Made by a program: the position numbers and the translations under genes
From: Lysobacterales bacterium
GTDB lineage: Bacteria; Pseudomonadota; Gammaproteobacteria; Xanthomonadales; Xanthomonadaceae
Reading direction: 5' to 3'
Assembly: GCA_014946745.1 (NCBI GenBank)
Contig: JADCRD010000001.1
Span: 682,001-746,000, forward strand
Length of the DNA stretch: 64,000 nt
Shown: piece after piece, positions 1 to 7,166 of the stretch
How positions within the stretch are numbered: position 1 is the first letter of the stretch
Layout of the letters: each line of letters begins with the position of its first letter
Notes under the pieces: model-generated
Databases searched by the model: none
What the model was told of the DNA's origin: nothing
Seen by the model: the letters and a program-made list of their open reading frames with translations, nothing else

Positions 1-2
1 GG

Positions 3-380
3 TTTCCCGACCGTGCCGTCTGGTGGACGCGATCCGGCGGCAGCTTTGCCAATCTCGCGGCTGCGCGCAGTGGCCTGCCGAACGTCACCCCGGTGTTCAC
101 AAGCACGCCTCGACGCCATGAGCAGGACCACATCACCACGGCGGATCCCTGGGTCACTCCGGTCGTGCTCGGCACCAGCTTTCTGCTCGAAGTCGCCGCC
201 GCCCACCTGCCGACTCCCGCGGTCGGCAGCAGCCTCAAGAACTCCGGCGTCGCCATCGCCAACATCACGGATGGCTACAGCGGTGCGGCGCCCGATCGCG
301 GCGCGGTCATCGAAGGCCGCGCCCTGGTTGTCTTCGGCGACCGTTCGGGGAGCTCGGTTTTCGCGAACGGCTTCGAGTAG
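3..380 (+). CDS. C-terminal end of a beta-helix type exported protein (5' end outside window)
   Basis: The frame is open from the left edge to TAG at 378-380, so only about 125 C-terminal residues are visible and the start is missing. The stretch SGVAIANITDGYSGAAPD followed by RGAVIEG resembles the closing strand of right-handed parallel beta-helix surface proteins (G-x-x-x-x-NDG-x-x-G-x-APD-x-GA). The protein ends in SSVFANGFE. The neighbouring convergent remnant ends in RIFGNGFE, so the last residues look like a shared C-terminal tag rather than part of the fold. Function and substrate are unknown; export is inferred from the family. A GTG at 93 is an internal start and is not preferred because coding-like sequence continues upstream of it. 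Confidence 0.6.
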   Translation, partial: FPDRAVWWTRSGGSFANLAAARSGLPNVTPVFTSTPRRHEQDHITTADPWVTPVVLGTSFLLEVAAAHLPTPAVGSSLKNSGVAIANITDGYSGAAPDRGAVIEGRALVVFGDRSGSSVFANGFE

Positions 381-483
381 CTGGCAGGCCGCGGGCCCGA
401 GAGCTCTTTGGTGCGGTGCGGACGCCGTCTCAAGCGCGCCTTGCGTCACGAGCAGTGGCGCGGACTCAGGCCAGCGCGTCGGC

Positions 484-864
484 CTACTCGAAGCCGTTGC
501 CGAAGATGCGCACGGGCAGGACGGGCGCCTGCTGCAGCTCGATCGCACCGACATCGATAAAGGTGCCGAACACGCGCGGCTGCCCGAGCACATCGAGCCC
601 AGGCAGGCCACCCGGCGGCGCCCCCAGCCCGGCATTGACCAGCGGCGAAGCGGGCAACAGCGCGCGAGTGACTGGATCCAGCTGGGGCTCGACGAAGGAA
701 TTGCCCTGATTGCTGAGGATGGTCGCGCGGTCGGTGGTCGGCGCCGAAGCGAAATTGTTGAACAACTGGCGCACCAGGGGATCGAGTGCGGCGCCAGCAC
801 CCGTGATCGAGCTGGTGTAGGCCACGCCGCCGCGCAGCACGTTGTTGATTACCGGACGGGGGTT
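484..864 (-). pseudogene. Remnant of a beta-helix exported protein, C-terminal part only
   Basis: The minus-strand frame ending at 484 encodes about 127 residues that look like the end of a secreted beta-helix protein: SPLVNAG, then DVLGQPR, then FIDVGAIELQ, and a terminal RIFGNGFE. Upstream of about 864 the frame stays open but runs through intergenic repeats (palindrome at 939-960, duplicated GAATCGTGACCGGGGCGA), so the apparent N-terminal 95 residues are not protein-like. I read it as a gene whose 5' part was lost or replaced by repeats. It could still be translated from an internal start, but no ribosome site is evident. It lies tail to tail with the gene at 3-380 and shares its C-terminal tag. 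Confidence 0.55.
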
Positions 865-904
865 GAATCGTGTTCGGGCAACGGGCGCCGAGTTTGGCGT
901 GGCC

Positions 905-1077
905 GTCGAATCGTGACCGGGGCGAGGGTCGAGGCCACGGTGGGTCGAGACCCACCCTATGGGGCGTGGAGGCGTCGGTATCCGTAGGTTGGCGCCGAGC
1001 GCAGCGAGGCCCAACGTGGGGCGGTCGGGGCGCGGGACGGCGCGTTTGGGGCGGGCGTTGAATCGTGACCGGGGCGA
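905..1077. repeat. Intergenic repeat cluster between the beta-helix remnant and the glycosyltransferase
   Basis: GAATCGTGACCGGGGCGA occurs at 908-925 and again at 1060-1077, with a shorter copy (GTTGAATCGTG) near 862. Between the two lies a palindrome at 939-960 (GGTGGGTC, GA, GACCCACC, then CTAT) of the family seen at 4.6-5.0 kb and 47.6 kb. A second inverted repeat at 984-1015 opens with GTAGGTTGG and closes with CCCAAC. The cluster replaces the 5' part of the remnant at 484-864. Confidence 0.6.
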
Positions 1078-1081
1078 TCGC

Positions 1082-3187
1082 TCAGGTCCCGCGCGATGTG
1101 AGGTCTTCGATGTGCTCGACGAAGGCGCGGCGTGCGGCTTCGGCCTCAAACAGTTCGGGCATGCGCGGCGGGATCGCCCGGCGCAGAGCCGCGGCTTCGC
1201 CGGATGCGATCAGTTCGACCGCGCGATCGGCGAGCCGGGCGGGATCTTCCATGCACAGGCGTTCGCGCAGACCCAGCCGGACGAGCATGGCGGCGGTCTG
1301 GCGGCCGCGCATGAAGCGGCCGGGCGTGGTCAGCACGGGTAGGCCGGCCTGCAGGGCATCGAGGCTGGCGTTGCCGCCGGAGAAGTGGCGGCTGTCCAGC
1401 ATCAGGTCGCAGGCGGCATTGATCTGCAGGTAGCGGGCGCGGCTGCCGGTGGCCAGCCAGTGCAGGCGCGCGGGGTCGACGCCGGCGCGCTGCAGGCGCT
1501 GCGTCAGCGCTTCGCGCCAGGCGGTTCGATCATCGAACAGCAGCAGCCTGGCCTGCGGCAGACGCAGCAGCAGCTCCGCATAGAGCGCGTCGTTGTCCGG
1601 GTGCAGCTTGAACAGCGACTGCGGCGCCAGCAGCAGCGGGCCGCGTTCGGGCAGGCTGAGCTCGGCGCGGGGTGCGGGCGGTGGCAGCGGCGGGCGGCGA
1701 TAGTCCACGCCCAGGCCGGGCAAGAGGCGCAGCGGTTCGAGGTAGTGCTCTGCGGCCTCGGCGGGCTCCATGTCGGCGCAGCTGAAGTAAGCATCGAGGC
1801 TGCGCAGGCCCGACGTGACGGGATGGCCCCAGGCCGTGGCCTGGCGGCGTGCGAGCTTCAGCGCGGCCAGCGGAGACAGACGCGAATCCATGCCCAGTTC
1901 GGGGTAGAGGATCAGGCCGGCACGCTCCGCGCGCAGCTGTTCGGCGATGGCACCCAGCGGGGTGTGCTCGTCCACGTAGTGAACGCGGCTGGCGATTGCG
2001 GCCATGCGCTCGGTCTCGGCGTCGCGGTGCGGGCCGAGCTGGTAGAGCACGACTTCGAAGCCGGCTTCGCGCAGCCAGCCGACCCAGCCGCCAAAGTAGG
2101 CGCCGGCGGTGCAGTCGCGGAACACGCTGCCTACCAGTACGACACGCCTCGGGTAGGCGCATGCCGGTGCTTCATCGAACCCTGGCGCCACGGCTCGCGC
2201 CGCGCTCTGCATCAACGCGCCCAGCTCGCGCATCAGCGCTGCGTCGTCCTCGCCCATGTAGGCCAGCGCGAAGTGGCTCCAGGCGAGGTCGTCCAGCGTC
2301 TGCCCGCGCGGCGGGGTGCGCTGCAGCGTGTGCGCCAGTGCGTGCAGCGCCTCGTGCTGGCGCGCGCGCTCGGCCTGCAGCTGCGCGGTGTCGGCGTACA
2401 CCATCGGCCCGGACAGCGCGGCCGCCAGACGCTCGCGCAGCGGCGTGTCCGTGCGCGAGGGCGAGGCGGCATACGCGCGGCGCGCGGCCTCGGCGTGGTT
2501 GTCCAGACGCAGCTGCTCGCCGAGCGGCCAGGCCCAGCGGCGACGCGCCTCCTCGTCCAACTCGAACAGGGGCAGCAGCGCACGCACCGGTGCGGGGCCG
2601 GCGCGCTCGGCGCGCAGTCGCAGCTCGGCGGGCAGCTGGGAGAAGTCAGGGCGACTCAGCAGCGCTGCGACAGCGGCGACCCGCTGCGGCGATTCCGGCC
2701 CCAGCAGGGCCAGCTCCACGCGCGCTTCGAGATCCTGCGGATGCGCCGAGACGTGCTCGCGCAGGGCGCGCTCGGCGTCTTCGCGGCGGTCGAGTGCCAG
2801 CAGGCAGAGGGCGCGATTGAAGCCCGCCAGCGCGTGGCTGGGCGCGTGCTGCAGGGCGGCCTCGAAATCGCGCAGGGCGGCGGGCTCGTCGCCGGCGCGT
2901 CGCGCGCGGCTGCCGCGGTTGTTGTGCGCGGTGGCCAGCGCGTTCAGCAGCGGCGCTGCGGCGGGCGTGATCTGGCACAGCTTCTGCAGGGCGGCGATAG
3001 CGGCATCCAGCGCGCCCGAGCGCAGGCCGGCATTGGCCTGCAGCAGCAGGGCGGGCGGCCAATCGGGCCGCAGCGCCAGGGCGGCGGCAGCCGTCGCCAG
3101 GGCGTCGCTGTCGGCGCCGGCGGCGAACTGCGCTTGGGCCTGGGCCAGCAGGGCTTCGGGAGTGGGAGCGTCGGCGCTTGGCTTCAT
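1082..3187 (-). CDS. TPR protein with GT41 (SPINDLY/O-GlcNAc transferase-like) glycosyltransferase domain
   Basis: A protein of 701 residues. The N-terminal third is TPR-like: repeated amphipathic pairs such as the one at residues 30-60, then NNRGSRARRAGDEPAALRDF and the following ALAGFNRALCLLALDRREDA. The C-terminal half matches the bacterial OGT/SPINDLY catalytic region: GHPVTSGLRSLDAYFSCADM, QSLFKLHPDNDALYAELLLR, then DLMLDSRHFSGGNASLDALQ and GLPVLTTPG. Such enzymes transfer a sugar from a nucleotide-sugar to Ser/Thr of proteins in the cytosol; donor and target here are unknown. The ATG at 3187 is chosen because residues upstream in the open frame are arginine-rich and not TPR-like. TACAAT at 3199-3194 sits just ahead of it, so a leaderless mRNA is possible but the -35 is poor. 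Confidence 0.8.
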   Translation of the reverse strand: MKPSADAPTPEALLAQAQAQFAAGADSDALATAAAALALRPDWPPALLLQANAGLRSGALDAAIAALQKLCQITPAAAPLLNALATAHNNRGSRARRAGDEPAALRDFEAALQHAPSHALAGFNRALCLLALDRREDAERALREHVSAHPQDLEARVELALLGPESPQRVAAVAALLSRPDFSQLPAELRLRAERAGPAPVRALLPLFELDEEARRRWAWPLGEQLRLDNHAEAARRAYAASPSRTDTPLRERLAAALSGPMVYADTAQLQAERARQHEALHALAHTLQRTPPRGQTLDDLAWSHFALAYMGEDDAALMRELGALMQSAARAVAPGFDEAPACAYPRRVVLVGSVFRDCTAGAYFGGWVGWLREAGFEVVLYQLGPHRDAETERMAAIASRVHYVDEHTPLGAIAEQLRAERAGLILYPELGMDSRLSPLAALKLARRQATAWGHPVTSGLRSLDAYFSCADMEPAEAAEHYLEPLRLLPGLGVDYRRPPLPPPAPRAELSLPERGPLLLAPQSLFKLHPDNDALYAELLLRLPQARLLLFDDRTAWREALTQRLQRAGVDPARLHWLATGSRARYLQINAACDLMLDSRHFSGGNASLDALQAGLPVLTTPGRFMRGRQTAAMLVRLGLRERLCMEDPARLADRAVELIASGEAAALRRAIPPRMPELFEAEAARRAFVEHIEDLTSRGT

Positions 3188-3284
3188 CGCGGCATTGTAG
3201 GAAAGTCGGGCGCCCCGACCGCGCGGGGCGGCGCCGCTGCGGCGGGTTCTCATCGCGGTAGACACGGGATTTGCAGAGCACTTC

Positions 3285-4487
3285 ATGCAGAACGGCGAAA
3301 AGATCATCGACACCGTGGGCTGCAGCGAGGAGGAGGTCGCGCGCCTGCGTCTGCTGTTCCGCATGGGCGCCGCACGCTTCAAGTCGCGCTGGAAGTTTTC
3401 AGAATCCGAGCCGCCCGACCTGGTGCTGCTCGATCCCGAAACCGAGCTGGGCCGCGCCGCGCGTGAGATCGCCCGGCAGGCCGATCAGACCTTCATCAGC
3501 ATCGTTGACCTCGGTGCCGAGGACGGCGCCGACTGGGCTCTGCGCCGGCCGCTCAAGCTTGACGCCATCGTCCGCATGGTCAACCTGCTGTGCGCGCCGA
3601 CGCCCGTGGCGGTGCCCGCGGAGCCCGTCATGAAGATGGTCAGCCAGGGCGAGAATTTCTTCGATGTCGATCTGGGCGAAGAGCCGCCCGCGCCGCATGA
3701 CGACGGCTTGCCCAACATCCAGCTGCCCGAGATCGTGCGCGGCTTTGGCGCCCACGATGTCGAGGGCCTGTTCAAGCGCGACCCGCTGGCGAACACAGCC
3801 GAGGCGCTGGTGCCGCATCGCCTGAGCGAGCGCACCGCCATCGAGTACACCGAGGGCCCCACCTTGCGCACCGCTGCGCGCATCGACGAAACCGCCGAGC
3901 GTCTGCGCAAGCTGGAAGCGAAAGAGGCCCCCAATATCGACCCGGGCCTGCGCCGGGGCAACACCCAGGACACGCGCCGGTTTCCGCTGATCGACTACCT
4001 CACCCAGCCGCTGCTCGGCGCGCCCGAGCGTATCGAGATGCCCGGCTTGCCCTGGCTGGTGCTCGATCCGGTCACCCAGAGCTACCACTCCGATGCCGAG
4101 CTGCCGGCGCTCGAACTGTACTGCCTGCAGGAGCTGCCGCGCGCGGCCTTTGCCCAGCTGACCAGCGCCGAGCTGGCGTCGGTGCGCGCGCGTGCGCCGG
4201 CCAAGCCGTGGATACGGCTGCGCTGGCAGGTGCGCTACCTCACCTCGAACGGCAAGCTGTCAACTCAGCTGGACCCCGCCGGGCGCTTCCGCATCGAGCA
4301 TCCCATCGAGTTGGCGCGCGACTACCCGGCGGCTTTCCGCGTCTCCACCGCGATGCTGCGAGAGCTGCAGCATCTGCACGAGATCGCCAAGCAGGCCAAG
4401 GCCAGCATGACCGAGGTGATCAACGTGGTGAACGCCTACGAATCGGTGAGCCTGCTGGAGTCGCAGCTGCGCGAGCGGTTTCGGTGA
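3285..4487 (+). CDS. Unknown 400-aa protein with a receiver-like N-terminus
   Basis: I do not recognise a named family. Residues 1-105 have the layout of a response-regulator receiver domain: DLVLLDPETELG resembles the phospho-acceptor strand, TFISIVDLG the next core strand, and RRPLKLDAIVRMVNLLC the K-P-[LF]-x-x-x-x-L segment that ends receivers. Here the conserved lysine is replaced by arginine, so phosphorylation may be lost. Residues 130-215 are acidic and linker-like. Residues 215-400 appear to be a folded C-terminal domain ending in an alpha-helical stretch rich in E, K and L. There is no signal peptide or membrane segment. It is divergent from the glycosyltransferase (97 bp apart) and is followed by a repeat-filled gap. 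Confidence 0.75.
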   Translation: MQNGEKIIDTVGCSEEEVARLRLLFRMGAARFKSRWKFSESEPPDLVLLDPETELGRAAREIARQADQTFISIVDLGAEDGADWALRRPLKLDAIVRMVNLLCAPTPVAVPAEPVMKMVSQGENFFDVDLGEEPPAPHDDGLPNIQLPEIVRGFGAHDVEGLFKRDPLANTAEALVPHRLSERTAIEYTEGPTLRTAARIDETAERLRKLEAKEAPNIDPGLRRGNTQDTRRFPLIDYLTQPLLGAPERIEMPGLPWLVLDPVTQSYHSDAELPALELYCLQELPRAAFAQLTSAELASVRARAPAKPWIRLRWQVRYLTSNGKLSTQLDPAGRFRIEHPIELARDYPAAFRVSTAMLRELQHLHEIAKQAKASMTEVINVVNAYESVSLLESQLRERFR

Positions 4488-5070
4488 GAGGCTGGGATTG
4501 GGGATTGGGGATTCGGGATTCGTAGAAGCCCGGCGCGTCGAGGGATGTGATCGACGCCCGATGAAGCCGAATCTACCTGCGGGCCCATAGGGTGGGTCTT
4601 GACCCACCCTATGTAGAAGCCAATCGCTGTGCCGGCGGCAGGTCCAATCTGTGCGGGTTGGAAACACATAGGGTGGGTCTTGACCCACCGTGCCTGACGT
4701 CTGGTTCGCGAGCCTGGGGTCTGCTTCGCGAGGGTCCGTGCCGTGCGTCCAATTCGGGAACGCCCGAGCTGGCGGCGTGATCTCGGCGGCGATTGTGTTT
4801 GGCGTGCGCTGTTGATCGCCCCGCGCGGTGGGTCAAGACCCACCCTATTGAGAAGCGAAGCGCGGTGTTGATCGCCTCGCGCGGTGGGTCAAGACCCACC
4901 CTATGCAGAAGCCAAGCGCCGTGCGGGCGGCAGGGCCACGGCAATCTGGCTGCAGACCCGCCCGCTGGCGGCCGGCATCGGCGGGCCGCGGGGTCAACCT
5001 CCGGCAGGCTTGAGCTGCGCTGGGCCAGGGCCCACCCTATGCGGCCATCTCATCGCGCGGATGCCTTGCC
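4488..5070. repeat. 583-bp intergenic region made largely of palindromic repeats
   Basis: The stop codon is followed at once by GGGATT-type iterons (4494-4523). Then come copies of one palindrome: 4586-4613 with perfect 13-bp arms CATAGGGTGGGTC and spacer TT, 4667-4690, 4827-4848, 4883-4904, and a decayed copy at 5021-5040. The copies at 4827 and 4883 sit in a tandem direct repeat of period 56 bp starting at 4810 and 4866 with TGTTGATCGCC. No coding sequence is convincing here. The elements resemble REP/BIME-like intergenic palindromes; function is unknown. Confidence 0.75.
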
Positions 5071-5517
5071 GTGATCTACACCTGGACCAAGTCCCTGCAT
5101 CTGCTGTTCGTGATCGCCTGGATGGCGGCGGTGTTCTATCTGCCGCGGATCCTGGTCAACCTTGCGGAGGCGGGCGATCAACCGGCGGTGCGCGAGCGCC
5201 TGCTGCTGATGGGGCGTCGCCTGTATCGGTTCGGGCACGTGATGTTCGGCCTGCTGCTCGTGCTGGGCCTGCTGCTGTGGCTGGGCTTCCGCATCAACCC
5301 GACCTGGTGGCCGCAGGTGGTGGCCGGCGGCTGGATGCACGCGAAGCTGACCCTGGTGGCCCTGCTGTTCGCCTACTACATCGTCACCGCGCGGCTGTTG
5401 AAGCGCGTGCAGGCGGGCGGCAGCCTGCCGAGCTCGACGGCGCTGCGCTGGTTCAACGAGCTGCCGATCTTCCTCGCGCTGGGGGCGATCTGGCTGGTGA
5501 TTGCGAAGCCGTTTTGA
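5071..5517 (+). CDS. hemJ: HemJ/CopD-family four-helix membrane protein (probable protoporphyrinogen IX oxidase)
   Basis: The protein has 148 residues and four hydrophobic segments, at about 5-25, 58-76, 88-106 and 128-147. The N-terminus WTKSLHLLFVIAWMAAVFYL matches the UPF0093/HemJ signature, including the conserved His10, and ERLLLMGRRLYRFG matches the family loop. GGWMHAKLTLV carries the conserved His and Lys in helix 3. HemJ converts protoporphyrinogen IX to protoporphyrin IX at the inner membrane in bacteria lacking HemG or HemY; whether those are absent cannot be judged here. The start is GTG at 5071; only repeat sequence lies upstream. A copper-resistance CopD-like role is the main alternative because the families are often confused in annotation. 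Confidence 0.75.
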   Translation: MIYTWTKSLHLLFVIAWMAAVFYLPRILVNLAEAGDQPAVRERLLLMGRRLYRFGHVMFGLLLVLGLLLWLGFRINPTWWPQVVAGGWMHAKLTLVALLFAYYIVTARLLKRVQAGGSLPSSTALRWFNELPIFLALGAIWLVIAKPF

Positions 5518-5640
5518 CGAGACCTTGGGTGCCGGACGGGCGCAGAGGTCTGTGTTCGTTGAACTCCAAAGCACAGTGAGACTGTCGAGGGGAGCCTTCG
5601 CTGGTGCGGCTTGCGCGCTCCGGACCGCCCCTCACCCCAA

Positions 5641-5663
5641 CCCCTCTCCCGCCGGGAGAGGGG
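5641..5663. repeat. CCCCTCTCCC hairpin upstream of the symporter
   Basis: Perfect inverted repeat CCCCTCTCCC-gcc-GGGAGAGGGG, preceded by CCTCACCCCAA. The same arms recur at 7023-7047, so the two copies bracket the symporter gene. This is a recurrent intergenic element type in GC-rich Proteobacteria. Confidence 0.7.
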
Positions 5664-5694
5664 CGATCAATGCGGCACCCACTGAGACCCACGC

Positions 5695-6978
5695 ATGTCC
5701 CGACTGATCGACACCTGGTTCCGCATTCCCTTCTGGCAGCGCGTCGCCGGTGGCTTCGTGCTGGGCGCGCTGGCGGGGTGGCTGCTGGGGCCGAGTGCCA
5801 CGACCTGGTTCGCGCCGCTGGGCTCGCTCTACGTCACCCTGATCAAGATGATCGCCACGCCGCTGGTGTTCTTCGCGGTGGTGTCGGCGATCGGGCGCCT
5901 GCACGGGCAGGGCAGTGTGGCGGCGCTGTCAGCGCGCACCTTCGTGTGGTTTGCGATCACCGCGGCGCTGGCGGTCGGCGTTGGCCTGATCGTGGCCACG
6001 CTGATGCAGCCGGGCGCGGGCCTTGAGCCGCTCACGCCGGCCGCGGATTGGACCCCGCGCGAGCTGCCGACGCCGGTGCAGGTGCTGCTCGACGTGGTGC
6101 CGGCCAACCCCTTCATGGCGCTGGCCGAGGGCAAGATCCTGCAGGTGATCTTCTTTGCCGGTCTGGTCGGCTTCGCCCTGGTCAAGCTGGGCGAGAAGAC
6201 CGAACGCCTGCGTCTCTTGGCCAACGAGGCCAGCGAGCTGATGATCCAGGTGACGCGCATCGTTCTGCAGGTCACCCCAATCGGCACCTTCGGTCTGATC
6301 GCCGGCCTGGTCGGCACCTACGGCTTCGAGCGCCTGCTGCCGCTCGGCAACTATGTCATCGCCCTGTTCGTGGCGTGCGCGATCCATATCGGGTTCGTCT
6401 ACGGCGGGCTGCTGGCCGCGCACGGGCTGAACCCGCTGCGCTTCTTCCGCGGCGCCGCCGGCGCCATGCAGATCGCGTTCGCGACCTCGTCGAGCTTTGC
6501 CTCCATGCCCGCCTCGCTGCGCTCGGTCAGCGCCAACCTCGGCGTCAATCGCGACTACGCCGCCTTCGCTGTGCCGCTGGGTGCCACCATCAAGATGGAC
6601 GGCTGCGGCGCGATCTTTCCTGCCGTGACCTGCCTGTTCACCGCGCAGTATTTCGGCATCGATCTGTCGGCCTCGCAGTACTTCATCATCCTGCTGGCCT
6701 CGGTGCTCGGCAGCTTCGGCACTGCTGGCGTGCCGGGCACGGCGACGGTGATGGTCACGCTGGTGATGAGCGCAGCCAACCTGCCGCTCGAAGGCCTCGC
6801 CTTCATCATCGCCATCGACCGCGTGATCGACATGATGCGCACCATGACCAATGTCACCGGGCAGATGCTGGTGCCGGTGCTCGTGGCGCGTGAGACCGGC
6901 CTGCTCGATGTCGAGCAGTACCAGCGCGCCGTGGCGCCGGCGGAGTTCGAGGGGGCGGCGGTCGAGGAGCGGCTTTGA
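5695..6978 (+). CDS. Dicarboxylate/amino acid:cation symporter (DAACS family)
   Basis: The protein has 427 residues, close to the usual 400-450 of GltP/DctA-type secondary transporters. Hydrophobic segments fill the sequence from residue 12 on. Family hallmarks are visible: the serine-rich re-entrant loop as TSSSFASMPASL near 264-275, KMDGCGAIFPA near 300-310, the second loop GSFGTAGVPGTATVM near 338-352, and the substrate-site helix IDRVIDMMRTMTNVTGQ near 367-383. It should import dicarboxylates, glutamate or aspartate with Na+ or H+; the exact substrate cannot be read from these motifs. It stands alone, flanked on both sides by the same CCCCTCTCCC hairpin. Confidence 0.9.
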   Translation: MSRLIDTWFRIPFWQRVAGGFVLGALAGWLLGPSATTWFAPLGSLYVTLIKMIATPLVFFAVVSAIGRLHGQGSVAALSARTFVWFAITAALAVGVGLIVATLMQPGAGLEPLTPAADWTPRELPTPVQVLLDVVPANPFMALAEGKILQVIFFAGLVGFALVKLGEKTERLRLLANEASELMIQVTRIVLQVTPIGTFGLIAGLVGTYGFERLLPLGNYVIALFVACAIHIGFVYGGLLAAHGLNPLRFFRGAAGAMQIAFATSSSFASMPASLRSVSANLGVNRDYAAFAVPLGATIKMDGCGAIFPAVTCLFTAQYFGIDLSASQYFIILLASVLGSFGTAGVPGTATVMVTLVMSAANLPLEGLAFIIAIDRVIDMMRTMTNVTGQMLVPVLVARETGLLDVEQYQRAVAPAEFEGAAVEERL

Positions 6979-7022
6979 GGGGCGCGCCCCGCTGCGACTT
7001 CGGGTGCGAGTGACGCTGTTCT

Positions 7023-7047
7023 CCCCTCTCCCCTTGTGGGAGAGGGG
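7023..7047. repeat. CCCCTCTCCC hairpin downstream of the symporter
   Basis: Inverted repeat CCCCTCTCCC-cttgt-GGGAGAGGGG, 45 bp past the symporter stop, followed by a second GGGGGAGAGGGG run. It may act as a transcription or mRNA-stability element; there is no T-tract, so a classical terminator is not supported. Confidence 0.6.
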
Positions 7048-7166
7048 CGGGGGAGAGGGGGCGAGGCGCCGCGAGGCGAGTGGGCTCGAATGCTTGGCGC
7101 TTTCGTCCGCTTCCCGAGAGGGGAGAGGAGATCGGGGCGGTCGCGCCCGCTAAACTCGCAGCCCTC

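Noticed and set aside
1385-3466. 693-codon plus-strand open frame opposite the GT41 gene
   Set aside because: Q/R/A/G-rich translation with no motif, fully antisense to a gene with clear TPR and catalytic motifs; a GC-rich shadow.
7048-7166. Fluoride riboswitch for the rarA-crcB operon
   Set aside because: No GGCGAT...GCC-type pseudoknot core recognised upstream of rarA.
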